A stretch of DNA of 64,000 bases, from NCBI RefSeq assembly GCF_014204835.1, contig NZ_JACHMD010000001.1, forward strand, positions 1,674,001 through 1,738,000. The letters run 5' to 3'. Shown here piece by piece: positions 17,496-27,581 of the stretch (the first letter of the stretch is position 1; each line of letters starts with the position of its first letter). The notes under the pieces were generated by a model. That model had not been told where the DNA came from and made no database searches. It saw only the letters and a list, made by a program, of their open reading frames with translations. This DNA is from Microbacterium marinum (GTDB taxonomy: Bacteria; Actinomycetota; Actinomycetes; Actinomycetales; Microbacteriaceae). The position numbers and the translations under genes are program-made.

Positions 17496-18575
17496 TCAGG
17501 GGAGCGGGGTGTTGCGGTCGAGGCGTGAGGTGTCGACGGTGTGTTTCGCCCCGCGCGTGAGACCGCCGATGAAACCGAGGCCCCAGGCGAGGTGCATGCT
17601 CGGCACAACGGCGGCGAGCCAGATCCGTTCGCGCAGTGAGCCGCCCGAGGCGACCGCGACGAACAGGACGATGGCGGCGTAGGCGACGAGCGGCGCGTAC
17701 AGGGTCCACGCGAGGATGCCGGCGGCCCCTGCAAGGGCTCCGACGGCGTGGAGGACCGCGACCACGGCGGCGACGGCGACGAGGACGACCAGGGCGGGCG
17801 GCGCGAAGAACCGGAGCGAATTCCGGCGACCGAACCGCCGCACGAGCTCGCCGCGCCAGGTTCCCGTGGCGATGAACTGGCGGACGAGCCGCGCCCAGCT
17901 CTCCCGGGGCCAGTATGTGACGGCCAGCTTCGGGTCGAACCAGACGCGATACCCCGCGGCGCGGATGCGGAGGTTGAGCTCCCAGTCCTCCCCGCGTCTG
18001 ATGGATTCGTCGAACATGCCGACGTCTTCCAGCACCCGGCGACGCATCACACCGAGGTACGCCGACTCGGCGGGACCTTCCTCTGCGCCGCCGTGATAGG
18101 CGCCGCCGCCGAGCCCGATCCGTGAGTTGTAGGCGCGGGCGACCGCCCGCTGGAATGCGGTTCGACCGTCCGCCCGCATCACCCCCCCGACATTGGCGGC
18201 GCCGACCCTGCGGAGGGTGGCGAGCGCCTGCCGGGTGTACCCGGGGTCGAGTTCGGAGTGCGCATCGACACGGACGATCGTCTCGTACTGTGCGGCCCGG
18301 ATGGCGAGGTTGAGCCCGACCGGGATGTCGGCCGCGGGATTCGCCACGAGCCGCACCCGCGGATCACGCGCGGCGATGCGCTCGGCGAGGGCGGTCGTCC
18401 CGTCGCGGGAGGGGCCGAGCGCGAGGATGAGTTCGAGCGGCTCCGCCACCTCCTGGCTCAGCACCGTGGCCACGGCGTTCTCGAGGTAGTCCCGCTCGTT
18501 GAGCACCGGCATGACGAAGCTCACTCCCGGCGACGGGACTGCGGCGTCCCGAGTGGCGGGAAGGTCGTCATGCAC
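17496..18575 (-). CDS. Membrane-associated family 2 glycosyltransferase
   Basis: A 359-residue GT2 (GT-A fold) enzyme. The nucleotide-sugar site begins at SFVMPVLNERDYLENAV; the acidic metal-binding motif is in IVRVDAHSELD, and GEDWELNLRIRAAGY is the region of the catalytic base. The last about 110 residues hold two or three membrane helices. It resembles ExoA-type transferases of surface polysaccharide synthesis. Its position among teichoic-acid-like genes suggests it decorates or primes the same polymer (inference). Confidence 0.87.
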   Translation of the reverse strand: MHDDLPATRDAAVPSPGVSFVMPVLNERDYLENAVATVLSQEVAEPLELILALGPSRDGTTALAERIAARDPRVRLVANPAADIPVGLNLAIRAAQYETIVRVDAHSELDPGYTRQALATLRRVGAANVGGVMRADGRTAFQRAVARAYNSRIGLGGGAYHGGAEEGPAESAYLGVMRRRVLEDVGMFDESIRRGEDWELNLRIRAAGYRVWFDPKLAVTYWPRESWARLVRQFIATGTWRGELVRRFGRRNSLRFFAPPALVVLVAVAAVVAVLHAVGALAGAAGILAWTLYAPLVAYAAIVLFVAVASGGSLRERIWLAAVVPSMHLAWGLGFIGGLTRGAKHTVDTSRLDRNTPLP

Positions 18576-18615
18576 CCGTCGATCATGCCACGACGGCCGC
18601 TGGGAGCCCTCTCGG

Positions 18616-18621
18616 TAGAAT
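18616..18621 (+). promoter_or_regulatory. -10 box TAGAAT for a leaderless transferase gene
   Basis: TAGAAT lies 7 nt before the ATG at 18628, in the short divergent gap with the GT2 gene. No Shine-Dalgarno sequence is needed for this start. Confidence 0.55.
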
Positions 18622-18627
18622 GGACGG

Positions 18628-19899
18628 ATGGGTGCGCTCGGTGACGTGAGGAAAGTGCTCGCGCTGGTCGAGAAGGCTGTCGCGAACCGCCGCGCCGTGG
18701 GCGACGTCCGCCGTCGACTCCGCAGTGAGCCCCGGCATCCGAGCGACCATTACCGGATCGCGGTGTACTTCGCCGACGGCGACGTGAACATGTACCAGAT
18801 CCGGCAGTGGTACAAACCGCTCCAGCTGCTCTCGAAGGCCTGGCCGGTCGTGGTGCTCAGCCGCAATCCGACGGGTGCGCGCGCCCTCATCGATGACGGA
18901 TCCCTGCCGGTGGCCTTCGTCCCGACAGTGCGCGACCTGGAGTCCTACATCTTCACGCAGGATCTGCGGATCGTCCTCTACGTGAATCAGAACACCCGGA
19001 ACTTCCAGATGTTCCGATACGGCCACCGCTGGCACGTGTTCATCAATCACGGTGAGTCCGACAAGATGTACATGACCACGAACCAGTTCAAGGCGTACGA
19101 CTACGCCCTGATCGCGGGGGATGCCGCGCGCGCGCGACTGGCGCGTGTGCTGTGGAAGTACGACCTCGACTCGCGCACGATCGCCATCGGCCGGCCGCAG
19201 GCCGACCACTTCTCCGGCGACCTGCCGTACACGCCGGACGACCGCGTGGTGGTCCTCTACGCCCCGACCTGGGAGGGCGATCGGCCCTCGGCTTTCTACG
19301 GCAGCATCCGTTCGCACGGCGAGGATCTGGTCCGGGCGGTCCTCGCCTCGCCCGACCATCGGCTCCTGTACCGTCCGCACCCCCGATCGGGTGTCGTCGA
19401 CGCCGACTACGGTGCTGCCCATCGTCGGATCGTCGCCGCCATCGAGGCGGCGAACGCGGCCGATCGCACCGCGCAGCATGTCTTCGACGACGGTCCCGAC
19501 CTCGGGTGGCAGCTGGCCGTCGCCGAGGTTGCCGTCGTCGACATCTCTGCGATGGTCTACGACCGGTTGGCCGCGGGTCTGCCGCTGCTGGTCACCCGTC
19601 CGATCGAGCCCGAAGCGACCGTCGACACCGGTGGGTATCTCGCCGACGCGGAGTGGCTCGACCCCGGCACACCCGCACAGCTGCTCGCGGCAGTGGAACG
19701 GGTGCGCACCGACCCCGACGCCGTTGCGCGGCTCGAGCACTGGGTGCGCCACTACTTCGGAGACACTTCACCCGGGGCGGCATCCGCGCGGTTCCACGAT
19801 GCCGTCGCGCGGATGATGCTGGAGTGGGACCGCTGGCACGCGGTCACCGCGGATGCTCCCGACGACGAGGCCGAAGAAGCCGAACTCGACGAGGAGTGA
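18628..19899 (+). CDS. CDP-glycerol glycerophosphotransferase-like protein
   Basis: A 423-residue protein, a more divergent third member of the TagF/TagB superfamily. HVFINHGESDKMYMT replaces the HG(T/I)PLK motif; VVVLYAPTWEGDR and VAVVDISAMVYDRLAAG correspond to the YAPTW and TDYSS motifs, the latter altered at its first residues. The Lys of HGTPLK is therefore not in its usual context, so the donor or acceptor may differ. The C-terminus is a highly acidic tail. The ATG start follows TAGAAT with leaderless spacing. Confidence 0.75.
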   Translation: MGALGDVRKVLALVEKAVANRRAVGDVRRRLRSEPRHPSDHYRIAVYFADGDVNMYQIRQWYKPLQLLSKAWPVVVLSRNPTGARALIDDGSLPVAFVPTVRDLESYIFTQDLRIVLYVNQNTRNFQMFRYGHRWHVFINHGESDKMYMTTNQFKAYDYALIAGDAARARLARVLWKYDLDSRTIAIGRPQADHFSGDLPYTPDDRVVVLYAPTWEGDRPSAFYGSIRSHGEDLVRAVLASPDHRLLYRPHPRSGVVDADYGAAHRRIVAAIEAANAADRTAQHVFDDGPDLGWQLAVAEVAVVDISAMVYDRLAAGLPLLVTRPIEPEATVDTGGYLADAEWLDPGTPAQLLAAVERVRTDPDAVARLEHWVRHYFGDTSPGAASARFHDAVARMMLEWDRWHAVTADAPDDEAEEAELDEE

Positions 19900-19900
19900 G

Positions 19901-20116
19901 TCAGGCCGTCAACGCGATGATCGCGACGACGGCTGACGCCGCGGCGAGGAGCAGGGCTGCACCGATCAGCACGGCGTGCACGATCAGGAACCGTGCGGGC
20001 CGTCCCGATGCGTCGCGCGCACGCGGGTCGCGCGCCACCCGCCGGTAGAAGGTCGGCCACACCAGGACGTTGAACGCGGCGTTGACCAGCAGAAGACCGA
20101 TGAGCAGCGGAGTCAC
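19901..20116 (-). CDS. SCO4848-type small membrane protein
   Basis: A 71-residue protein with two hydrophobic helices separated by a charged loop with conserved WPTFYRRVARDPRARD and SGRPARFLIVH. This pattern matches the SCO4848 family of two-helix actinobacterial membrane proteins, of unknown function. The GTG start lies 9 nt after the EcsC-like gene. A TAGGCT box 7 nt before it overlaps the TAG stop of that gene, so it may also have its own leaderless transcript. Confidence 0.75.
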   Translation of the reverse strand: MTPLLIGLLLVNAAFNVLVWPTFYRRVARDPRARDASGRPARFLIVHAVLIGAALLLAAASAVVAIIALTA

Positions 20117-20125
20117 CGTCCGAGC

Positions 20126-21004
20126 CTACTGTTCGGGAAGCGCCGGTCCATCGCCCTGCGCGGGCTGTTCGAGCCGCTTCGGACCGCGGCGCCGCAGCAG
20201 ACCGCCGACGGCTCGCCCCGCTGCGCGCTCGAGGGGCACGGCGCCGGGCGCTGGTTCGATGTCCGCCGGGAAGCGCGCTGGGGGAGCGCCGAACGCGCGT
20301 CGCGCGTTCACGACCACTCGTCTGCCGAGAATGTGGTTGCCGGTCCCGCCGACGACCGCGCCGACGCCGAAGGGAAGAGCCTTCCCGATCAGCGATGCCC
20401 CGCCCTGCGCCGCGAACCGGTGCAGGAAGGCCGTCTTGAGCCGGTCGACCAGGGGGCCCATCATCGCGCGCGGGAGGGACTTCGTGACGAGGTCACCCCA
20501 GTACTTGTCTCGTGCGGGTCCCGTGCCGCCGGCCTGACGCGCGAACTGCGAGACGAGATCGACACCCTCCTTCCCGACCATCAACGTGAGGACGAGCGCA
20601 CGCGCTCGGTCGGGATTCTCGACGCGGATGCCGTGGAGCTCGGCCAGCGACTGGGCGAAGAGTGCGCTCGCTTCGAGGAAGCCGACCGTCTCGACCCCGC
20701 TCAGGGCGAGGGTGATGCCGGTGCCGATCCCGGGCACGACCGCCGTGGCGCCGACTGCCGCACCACCGGTGGTCACGGCGGTCAGGTACCGGCGCTCGAG
20801 GATGCGAGCGATGTCTGCGGTCGTGGCATCCGGATGGCGCAGTCGGATGCCACGCAGGTGAGCGACGACCGCGGGCCGCTGGACGGCGAGGACGCGGTCC
20901 AGCATCCGGATCACCCGCGGGTGCTCGTCCGAACCCTCAGGCGGGAGTCCGCCCGCCCACGGGGAGTCTGCGGGGAGCGAATGGATGCGAGGAACGTCGG
21001 TCAT
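20126..21004 (-). CDS. EcsC-like protein
   Basis: A 292-residue protein with a hydrophobic Gly/Ala-rich segment (about 78-105, GGAAVGATAVVPGIGTGITL) and a C-terminal stretch LPFGVGAVVGGTGNHI with VVNARRAFG. These match the EcsC family, where a Gly-rich helix precedes a conserved Asn and an Ala-Arg pair. The role of the family is poorly defined; it was named from a gene linked to the Bacillus EcsAB transporter. It sits between a cytidylyltransferase and a small membrane protein on the same strand. Confidence 0.6.
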   Translation of the reverse strand: MTDVPRIHSLPADSPWAGGLPPEGSDEHPRVIRMLDRVLAVQRPAVVAHLRGIRLRHPDATTADIARILERRYLTAVTTGGAAVGATAVVPGIGTGITLALSGVETVGFLEASALFAQSLAELHGIRVENPDRARALVLTLMVGKEGVDLVSQFARQAGGTGPARDKYWGDLVTKSLPRAMMGPLVDRLKTAFLHRFAAQGGASLIGKALPFGVGAVVGGTGNHILGRRVVVNARRAFGAPPARFPADIEPAPGAVPLERAAGRAVGGLLRRRGPKRLEQPAQGDGPALPEQ

Positions 21005-21070
21005 GGCAGACCGATCGTAGAACCGAGCGCTGGATGAGCGCTGGGCATTGACAGCGCGTCGATGCCCGGG

Positions 21071-21763
21071 TCAGACGAAGAGGTTCGCCCGCTCGAGGTC
21101 TTCGGCGAAGTCGATTTCGACCGCGTAGAGGTCGGAGATGTCGAGCGGCTGGACGCGCACGCCGTTCTCCGCGATGGCCAGTTCCAGGCCGCGCTCGAAG
21201 TAGTCCTGGTCGTCCACGCGGCCGAGCTGCGCGATGAGGGCTGCCTTGTCGGCGCGGGAGATGAAGTTGATCCCGACGGCTTCTCCCAGGCCGCCGACGA
21301 CGGACTTCGAGAGCTCGGCGATGTTGCCCTGGGCGTCGACGGTGTACTTGACCTCTTCGTCGCTGACCTTCGCGGTGTTGACGGTGACGAACGACTGCTC
21401 CGCTTCGATGAGCGACAGTGCGCGGCCGAGGACGCGGGGGTCGAAGACGACGTCGCCGTTCATCCAGAGGACGCCGCCCTTGCCTGTCGCCTTCAGCGCG
21501 CGGAGGAGGCTCTTGGAGGTGTTGGTCTGGTCGTAACGGTCGTTGTAGACGTACTCGGCATCCGGGAACGCGTCGACGACGGTCTCTGCGCGGTAGCCGA
21601 CCACCGTGGTGATCTTCGCGTCGGCGCCGAACGCCGCGCGGATGTTGTCGTGCTGCTGCCCCATGATGGTGCGGCCGTCGCCGAGCGCGGTGAGGGGCTT
21701 GGGAAGGCTGCGTCCCAGACGCGAGCCCATGCCTGCGGCGAGGATGACGATCTGGGTGGTCAC
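21071..21763 (-). CDS. LicC-like nucleotidyltransferase (CDP-alditol/phosphocholine type)
   Basis: A 230-residue nucleotidyltransferase that would join an NTP to a phosphorylated alcohol or sugar. The signature VILAAGMGSRLGRSLPKPL is at the N-terminus, with the metal-binding Asp in VLWMNGDVVFD. The size and the ALGDGRTIMG region resemble LicC-type CTP:phosphocholine cytidylyltransferases. Because three CDP-glycerol-type transferases lie 1-6 kb away, it may make the CDP-activated precursor for that polymer (inference). The GTG start is preceded by CAGGAG. Confidence 0.75.
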   Translation of the reverse strand: MTTQIVILAAGMGSRLGRSLPKPLTALGDGRTIMGQQHDNIRAAFGADAKITTVVGYRAETVVDAFPDAEYVYNDRYDQTNTSKSLLRALKATGKGGVLWMNGDVVFDPRVLGRALSLIEAEQSFVTVNTAKVSDEEVKYTVDAQGNIAELSKSVVGGLGEAVGINFISRADKAALIAQLGRVDDQDYFERGLELAIAENGVRVQPLDISDLYAVEIDFAEDLERANLFV

Positions 21764-21947
21764 GAGTTGCTCCTGACGGTGTGGTCACTGTCCGTTCATC
21801 TGATGGACACCTCTTCGTGCCGTCTCTCATGGTAGCGAGACCACCTGAAAAGGCGCCGAACACCCCGGTGACGTTGTCTTATCGTGACAAAACGCCCCGG
21901 GTCGATCGTACGGCGGATGCGCCGAACTCGCTTGCTAAGTTTGAGGA

Positions 21948-23567
21948 GTGACTGCCATGCCGCCCCGGCCGCAGCCCGAGACGGACCTGGCTCCGGATCG
22001 CGGTTCCGCCGTTCCGCCCCCGCCGCCGGCGGTGCCCGCGGCCGAAGCGGCCGCAGCTCGCGCCGACGCCGCAGACGGACGCGACACCATGTCGCCACCC
22101 TCGCCGAGCGGCGCTCAGGGTGCGGATTCCGCTGTTGCGGAACGGATAGACGACATCCCGCCGAAACCGCCCCTGCCGGCCGCATCGCGGCCGCCCCGGA
22201 AGAAGCGCGCACCGCGGAAGAACGCGCCCGCGGCGCCTGCCGTCCCCGACAAGCCCGAGATCCCCGCCGCTGTCGCGGCCGCGAGCTACCAGGGCGCGGC
22301 CCAGGAACCGATGGCGACGCCCGAGCCTCTCGTCGCCCCGGAGCCGGAGGCCTTCGTCGAGCCTGCACCTGAGCCTGAACAGGTGATCCTGCCCGAGCCG
22401 GACCCTGCGCCCGTCGTCGAGCCCGAGCCGGCGTCCGAGCCCGAGCCGGAGTCGGAACCCGAGCCCGAGCCGGAGCCGGTGGTCGAGCCCGAGCCCGAGC
22501 CGGAGCCGGTGGTCGAACCCGAGCCCGAGCCAGAACCGGTGGTCGTGCCCGAGCCCGAGCCAGAACCGGTGGTCGTGCCCGAACCGGAGCCTGAGCCCGT
22601 CATCGAGCCTGAGCCTGAGCCGGTGATGGATGCCGACGCGGAGACCTTCAAGGAACCGGAACGCTCAGACGTCGAAGCGTCCGATCTCGAACTGCTCCTC
22701 GGCGACGGTGACGCGGATGACGCCGAGGCGGTTGCCGAGGGTGGAGAGCCCGCGGCAGTGCCCGCGCCGTGGCATCCGCCCCACGACATCGCCGGAAACG
22801 CCGGCGAGGCTCCCGCGCTGCGCCTGCGCGGCGTCACCAAGTCCTTCGGTCAGACGCGCGCGGTGGACGCTGTCGACCTCGAGATCCCCGCCGGAAGCTT
22901 CTACGGTCTGGTCGGGCCCAACGGTGCCGGCAAGACGACGACCCTGTCGATGATCGCAGGCCTCCTGCGCCCCGATTCCGGAACCGTGGAGATCGCGGGC
23001 GTCGACCTCGGTCGCGACCCCCGGGGAGCGAAGGCCCAGATGGGGGTGCTGCCCGATCGGCTTCGCACCTTCGACCGCCTCTCGGGGCGTCAACTGCTGC
23101 ACTACTACGGCGTCCTCCGAGGCCTCCGGCCCGCGGTCGTCGCCGAGCGTGCCGCCGACCTTGCGCGCGCGTTCGATCTGACCAGCGCCCTCGGTCGCCC
23201 CGTCTCCGACTACTCGGCGGGCATGACCAAGAAGCTCCTCCTCGCCGGAGCCATGATCCACGCGCCGCGACTGCTCGTCCTCGACGAGCCGTTCGAGGCC
23301 GTCGACCCGGTTTCCAGCGGCGTCATCCTCGAGATCCTCTCGACGTACGTCGCCTCCGGCGGCACCGTCATCCTGTCGAGCCACGGCATGGATCTCGTCG
23401 AGCGGGTGTGCGACGGCGTCGCGGTCATCGTGGCGGGTCAGGTCCTCGCTCGCGGCACCGTCGACGAGGTGCGTGGGGACCACACCCTCGCGGAACGCTT
23501 CGTGCAGCTCGCCGGGGGACGCAGCGACGTGGAGGGTCTCGAGTGGTTGCACACGTACTCGGACTGA
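21948..23567 (+). CDS. ABC transporter ATPase with a long Pro-Glu repeat N-terminal extension
   Basis: A 539-residue protein. Residues 1 to about 285 are low-complexity: Pro/Ala-rich, then a basic patch ([11 protein letters not shown]), then a long Pro-Glu repeat, then an acidic stretch. A normal ABC domain follows, with Walker [11 protein letters not shown] at about 322, signature [13 protein letters not shown], and Walker [14 protein letters not shown]. The family is of the exporter type (CcmA-like). Ordinary members are about 240-310 residues, so the extension doubles the size. The GTG start has TAAGTT 7 nt upstream as well as a GAGG sequence. The permease gene overlaps the 3' end. Confidence 0.87.
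   Translation: MTAMPPRPQPETDLAPDRGSAVPPPPPAVPAAEAAAARADAADGRDTMSPPSPSGAQGADSAVAERIDDIPPKPPLPAASRPPRKKRAPRKNAPAAPAVPDKPEIPAAVAAASYQGAAQEPMATPEPLVAPEPEAFVEPAPEPEQVILPEPDPAPVVEPEPASEPEPESEPEPEPEPVVEPEPEPEPVVEPEPEPEPVVVPEPEPEPVVVPEPEPEPVIEPEPEPVMDADAETFKEPERSDVEASDLELLLGDGDADDAEAVAEGGEPAAVPAPWHPPHDIAGNAGEAPALRLRGVTKSFGQTRAVDAVDLEIPAGSFYGLVGPNGAGKTTTLSMIAGLLRPDSGTVEIAGVDLGRDPRGAKAQMGVLPDRLRTFDRLSGRQLLHYYGVLRGLRPAVVAERAADLARAFDLTSALGRPVSDYSAGMTKKLLLAGAMIHAPRLLVLDEPFEAVDPVSSGVILEILSTYVASGGTVILSSHGMDLVERVCDGVAVIVAGQVLARGTVDEVRGDHTLAERFVQLAGGRSDVEGLEWLHTYSD
22458..22607 (+). repeat. Five tandem 30-nt units encoding Pro-Glu decapeptides
   Basis: The coding repeat specifies PEPEPEPVV followed by E or V, five times, followed by a partial copy. 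Units 3 (22518-22547) and 4 (22548-22577) are identical in nucleotide sequence, showing recent duplication or homogenisation. Units 1, 2 and 5 differ mainly at third positions. The unit length is a multiple of three, so copy-number changes would keep the frame. Confidence 0.9.
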
Positions 23568-25096
23568 GGCTCGCGCTGCTGGCGGGATCGGTCCGCGCCC
23601 GTCCCGCGGTCGTCGCCCGGCGTGTATTCGCCACGCTTGCGCTTGTCGTCGCCGTCGTCGCCGTGTGCGTCGCCGTCGTGAGGCTCGGGGACGCGGCATC
23701 CGGCACGGCTTCGACCCTGCTGATCACGGCGGGATCCCTCGTCGTCGCCGGCTTCCTGCTGGTCCCCCTCTTCGCCGGAGCGGAGGATCCGCTCGATCCG
23801 CGCAGATTCGGTCCGCTCGGCCTTCCCCCTGGGCGCCTTGCGGCGACCATCGTCCTCGCGTCCCTCGTCAGTGTGCCGGCGATGGTCGTCATCGCCTTCG
23901 GCGTCGCTGTCGTCGCGGCCTGGGCCGGGCAGGGCGCTTCTGTCCCGCTCGCCGTGTTCGCCGCCGTGCTCGGGCTTGCGACCTGCGTCGTCGGCGCACG
24001 GTGCGCGATGGCGATCGGTGCCCTGGCGCTCCGCGATCGGAGAGGTCCCCAGCTGACGGGGCTCCTGGTCGTCGCGGCATCGGTCCTGGTCGTCCCGGCG
24101 GCGGTCTTCCTCGTCTCGCTGGACTGGTCGGGCGGCCTGCCCACGCAGCTCACGGAAGCCGCGTCCGCACTGGCGGTGAGCCCGATCGGCGCGGCCTGGG
24201 CGATTCCGCTCCGGACCGGCGGTGATCTGGCTCGCTCGGTCGTCATCGCGCTGCTGACGCTGCTGGCTCTCGTTCTGCTGTGGTGGTGGCTCGTGCGACG
24301 CATGCTCACGACCATCCAACGTCCCGTTCCGGTCCGCGAGCGCCGAGGCCTGGGATGGTTCGCCGTCATGCCGGGCCTTCCCAGTGGCGTCATCGCCGCC
24401 CGCAGCGTCGTGTACTGGTTCTCAGACCCACGACACCTCGCGAACATCGTCATCGTGCCCATCGCCTCGGTGCTCGTCGTGGTCCCGCTGCTGGTGGTGG
24501 GCGTTCCCGTGCAGACGGTCGCGCTGATCCCGCCGCCGCTCATGGCGCTGTTCTTGGGATGGCTCGCCCACAACGATCTCGCGTACGACTCCACCGGCAT
24601 CTGGATGCACATCTCCTCGGGTGTGCGGGGGATTGCCGATCGAGTCGGACGTCTCGCTCCGATCATGCTCATCTCCGTGCCCCTCCTGGCCGCGGCGATC
24701 ACGCTCTCGGTCTGGGTGCACGATCGGTGGTCGATCCTTCCGGCGATGGTCGGCGTCTGCGTCAGCCTGTTCGCCTGTGGTCTGGGCCTCGGCTCGGTGT
24801 CCTCGGCTGCGGCGCCGTACGCCGTGACGCGTCCCGGGGATGGCCCGTTCGAGCAGCCGCAGCGCACCGGCGGCGGGATGGCGCAGGCGCTCGTGTTCTT
24901 CGGTGCGATCGTGGTGAGCGCCCCGGCGCTGTGGTGGGGGTGGCTGGCGTTGAACCGCGGCCCCGACTACGCGTGGACCGCACTGTGGGGCGGCATCATC
25001 ATCGGCGCTGTCGTGCTGCTGGCGGGTGTCATCGTCGGCGGTGTCGTGTTCGAGCGTCGATCGAGTCGTCTCATGGAGTTCGCCGAGACGATGTGA
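23543..25096 (+). CDS. ABC transporter permease partner
   Basis: A 517-residue integral membrane protein with about twelve hydrophobic segments spread over its whole length and few long loops. The GTG start at 23543 lies inside the ATPase gene (25-nt overlap), with GGAGG 8 nt before it. It is therefore translationally coupled to the ATPase and almost certainly forms the membrane part of the same exporter. No substrate can be inferred. Confidence 0.82.
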   Translation: MVAHVLGLRLALLAGSVRARPAVVARRVFATLALVVAVVAVCVAVVRLGDAASGTASTLLITAGSLVVAGFLLVPLFAGAEDPLDPRRFGPLGLPPGRLAATIVLASLVSVPAMVVIAFGVAVVAAWAGQGASVPLAVFAAVLGLATCVVGARCAMAIGALALRDRRGPQLTGLLVVAASVLVVPAAVFLVSLDWSGGLPTQLTEAASALAVSPIGAAWAIPLRTGGDLARSVVIALLTLLALVLLWWWLVRRMLTTIQRPVPVRERRGLGWFAVMPGLPSGVIAARSVVYWFSDPRHLANIVIVPIASVLVVVPLLVVGVPVQTVALIPPPLMALFLGWLAHNDLAYDSTGIWMHISSGVRGIADRVGRLAPIMLISVPLLAAAITLSVWVHDRWSILPAMVGVCVSLFACGLGLGSVSSAAAPYAVTRPGDGPFEQPQRTGGGMAQALVFFGAIVVSAPALWWGWLALNRGPDYAWTALWGGIIIGAVVLLAGVIVGGVVFERRSSRLMEFAETM

Positions 25097-25123
25097 GCCG
25101 GGCCGGATGCCGCTCCTCACGAT

Positions 25124-25129
25124 TAGAAT
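25124..25129 (+). promoter_or_regulatory. -10 box TAGAAT for the DUF3039 gene
   Basis: TAGAAT ends 8 nt before the ATG at 25137, indicating a leaderless or nearly leaderless transcript starting in the gap after the permease gene. Confidence 0.55.
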
Positions 25130-25136
25130 CGGGGTC

Positions 25137-25403
25137 ATGAGCACCCCGATCGACAGCCCCGACCAGGGCGGCCTCGCCACTCTCGACCGTGAGCTCGAGG
25201 AACTCATCCGCGAGGAGACGATCGAGCCGGGCGACCACGAGCGGTTCTCCCACTACGTCAAAAAGGACAAGATCCTCGAGTCGGCGATCACCGGCAAGCC
25301 CGTGCGGGCGCTGTGCGGAAAGAAGTGGACGCCCGGGCGCGACCCGGAGAAGTTCCCGGTGTGCCCCACGTGCAAGGAGATCTACGCGTCGATGACGTCG
25401 TAG
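25137..25403 (+). CDS. DUF3039 protein
   Basis: An 88-residue protein of the actinobacterial DUF3039 family. The conserved core is FSHYVKKDKILESAITGKPV followed by ALCGKKWTPGRDPEKFPVCP and CKEIY, with three cysteines that could bind zinc. Function is unknown. The start is set by the TAGAAT box 8 nt upstream. The 3' end overlaps the convergent pncB 3' end by 22 nt. Confidence 0.9.
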   Translation: MSTPIDSPDQGGLATLDRELEELIREETIEPGDHERFSHYVKKDKILESAITGKPVRALCGKKWTPGRDPEKFPVCPTCKEIYASMTS

Positions 25404-26713
25404 ACCGTCGGCAGCGCGGGGTCGGCGCGGCTGAGCGCGAGCGCCATCACCGGCAGCTCCTCTCGCACGCGCAGGTGGTGCGCACGAGCGGCTGCGACAC
25501 CGTCTGCTCCCTCGTGCGCGACGTCGATGTCGCCGCCTTCGACCAGCGTCACCTGCAGGGCGCGCGCATCTGCGCGATCACGGGCGGCGGGCGACTGCTC
25601 GAAGCCGTCGGCCACGACGATCGACTCCGCGGTGGCGACGCCGTGGGGATCACGCAGTCGGAACGCCGTCTTGCGCCCGCCCACTGAGGCTTTCGACGTC
25701 GACGCCTTCGCCACCGAGACCCAGCCGCCGTCGTTCGCCTGGCGGGCGACGAGCTTGTAGACCATGCCCGCGGTCGGCGACCCCGAGCCGGTGACGACGG
25801 ATGTCCCGACCCCGTAGGAGTCGACGGGGGATGCCGCGAGAGCGGCGATCGCGAACTCGTCGAGGTCGCTCGTGACCGTGATCTTCGTCGACGTCGCGCC
25901 GAGGTCGTCGAGCTGGGCGCGAACGGAGGCGGCGACGGTCGGGAGGTCCCCGGAGTCCAGTCGCACGCCGCCGAGTTCGGTCCCGGCGACGGCGACGGCG
26001 GTCGCGACGCCCTGGGCGATGTCGTAGGTGTCCACGAGCAGGGTGGTGTTCACGCCGAGCGATGCGATCTGGCTCCGGAACGCGTCCTCCTCGGTGTCGT
26101 GCAGGAGCGTCCAGGCGTGAGCCGCGGTGCCCATCGTGGGGACGCCCCAGGCGCGTCCGGCCTCGAGGTTGCTGGTCGCTGAGAAGCCGGCGATGTACGC
26201 GGCACGGGCGGCGGCGACGGCGGATCGCTCCGCGGCACGTCGGGAGCCCATCTCCGCGAGCGGGCGGTCGCCGGCGGCGATGCTCATCCGGGCGGCGGCC
26301 GTCGCGACGGCCGAGTCGTGGTTGAGGACGCTCAGGGCGAGGGTCTCGAGGATGACCGCTTCGGCGAAGGTGCCCTCCACCGTGAGGATGGGGGAGCCGG
26401 GGAAGTAGATCTCGCCTTCGCGGTATCCCGTGATGGAGCCCGTGAAGCGGTAGTCCTCCAGATAGCGGATGGTCTCGCGGCTGACGACACCGTTGTCGCG
26501 CAGGAAGGCGATCTCGGCCTCGTCGAAGCGGAAGTCCCGCAGGAGGCCGAGCAGGCGGCCGGTCCCGGCGACGACACCGAAACGACGCCCGCCGGGGAGG
26601 CGCCGACCGAACAGCTCGAAGACGCATCGGCGCGCCGCCGTGCCGTCCCGGAGGGCGGCGTCGAGCATCGTCAGTTCGTACCGGTCGGTCAGCAACGCCG
26701 TGGGGGTGCTCAT
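25382..26713 (-). CDS. pncB: Nicotinate phosphoribosyltransferase
   Basis: A 443-residue enzyme of NAD salvage (Preiss-Handler pathway). It makes nicotinate mononucleotide from nicotinate and PRPP, with ATP. The family start [15 protein letters not shown] is present, with the catalytic-region motif [31 protein letters not shown], and the phosphate-binding VRLDSGDL near residue 265. Length is normal. The gene is monocistronic, divergent from murI. Confidence 0.95.
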   Translation of the reverse strand: MSTPTALLTDRYELTMLDAALRDGTAARRCVFELFGRRLPGGRRFGVVAGTGRLLGLLRDFRFDEAEIAFLRDNGVVSRETIRYLEDYRFTGSITGYREGEIYFPGSPILTVEGTFAEAVILETLALSVLNHDSAVATAAARMSIAAGDRPLAEMGSRRAAERSAVAAARAAYIAGFSATSNLEAGRAWGVPTMGTAAHAWTLLHDTEEDAFRSQIASLGVNTTLLVDTYDIAQGVATAVAVAGTELGGVRLDSGDLPTVAASVRAQLDDLGATSTKITVTSDLDEFAIAALAASPVDSYGVGTSVVTGSGSPTAGMVYKLVARQANDGGWVSVAKASTSKASVGGRKTAFRLRDPHGVATAESIVVADGFEQSPAARDRADARALQVTLVEGGDIDVAHEGADGVAAARAHHLRVREELPVMALALSRADPALPTVYDVIDA

Positions 26714-26739
26714 GCGGAAACTCTATCCAGCGCCCGGAG

Positions 26740-26745
26740 TAGGCT
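26740..26745 (+). promoter_or_regulatory. -10 box TAGGCT for murI
   Basis: TAGGCT ends 9 nt before the GTG at 26754, in the 40-nt divergent gap with pncB. It marks the likely start of the murI-rph-rdgB operon. Confidence 0.5.
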
Positions 26746-26753
26746 GGACGACC

Positions 26754-27581
26754 GTGACGGACGCACCCATTGGGATCTTCGACTCCGGGGTCGGCGGACT
26801 CACGGTGGCGCGAGCGGTCTCGCAGCTCCTGCCGCGAGAGTCGATCGTCTACATCGGTGACACCGCGCACTCGCCCTACGGGCCGAAGCCGATCGCGGAT
26901 GTCCGCCGGTACGGCCTCGAGGTACTCGACACCCTCGTGGACGAGGGCGTGAAGATGCTCGTGATCGCCTGCAACACGGCATCCGCCGCTCTCCTGCGCG
27001 ACGCGCGCGAGCGGTACGACGTCCCCGTCGTCGAAGTGATCGGGCCGGCCGTGCGGACCGCGGTGTCCACGACGCGGAACGGACGGATCGGTGTCATCGG
27101 GACATCCGGCACGATCGGATCGGGCGTCTACCAGGACATGCTCGGCGTCGACGAGCGTCTGACGGTCTTCGCGCAGGCGTGCCCGCGCTTCGTCGACTTC
27201 GTGGAGGCAGGCGTCACCGACACGCCCGACGTGCTGCGCGTGGCCGAGGAGTACCTGGCGCCGCTGCGGCATGCGGGCGTCGACACCGTCGTCCTCGGGT
27301 GCACGCACTACCCCTTCTTGGAAGGGGCCATCAGCTATGTGATGGGACCGGACGTGTCCCTGGTCTCGAGCGACACCGAGACGGCGAAGGACGTCTACCG
27401 TCAGCTCGTCTCGCGCGACCTCCTCGCCGGGCCCGAGGCTCGGCCCACACACGTGTATGAGGCGACGGGTGAGTCCGCGGAGGACTTCATCCGGCTCGCC
27501 GACCGTCTCATGGGTCGCGGCGTCAGCGCCGTCCGTCTCGTGCAGACCGGTGCGATCGACCTACCGAAGGGAACCCCATGA
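26754..27581 (+). CDS. murI: Glutamate racemase
   Basis: A 275-residue cofactor-independent racemase that supplies D-glutamate for peptidoglycan. The two catalytic cysteines are in [11 protein letters not shown] and [13 protein letters not shown], and the N-terminal [13 protein letters not shown] is the substrate-binding loop. The GTG start is placed by the upstream TAGGCT box and the conserved N-terminus. The stop overlaps the rph start (ATGA). Confidence 0.96.
   Translation: MTDAPIGIFDSGVGGLTVARAVSQLLPRESIVYIGDTAHSPYGPKPIADVRRYGLEVLDTLVDEGVKMLVIACNTASAALLRDARERYDVPVVEVIGPAVRTAVSTTRNGRIGVIGTSGTIGSGVYQDMLGVDERLTVFAQACPRFVDFVEAGVTDTPDVLRVAEEYLAPLRHAGVDTVVLGCTHYPFLEGAISYVMGPDVSLVSSDTETAKDVYRQLVSRDLLAGPEARPTHVYEATGESAEDFIRLADRLMGRGVSAVRLVQTGAIDLPKGTP

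Noticed and set aside
22458..22607. Tandem repeats as a CRISPR array
   Set aside because: The 30-nt units are directly adjacent without spacers and encode an in-frame Pro-Glu repeat, so this is a coding minisatellite. No CRISPR array or cas gene was seen anywhere.
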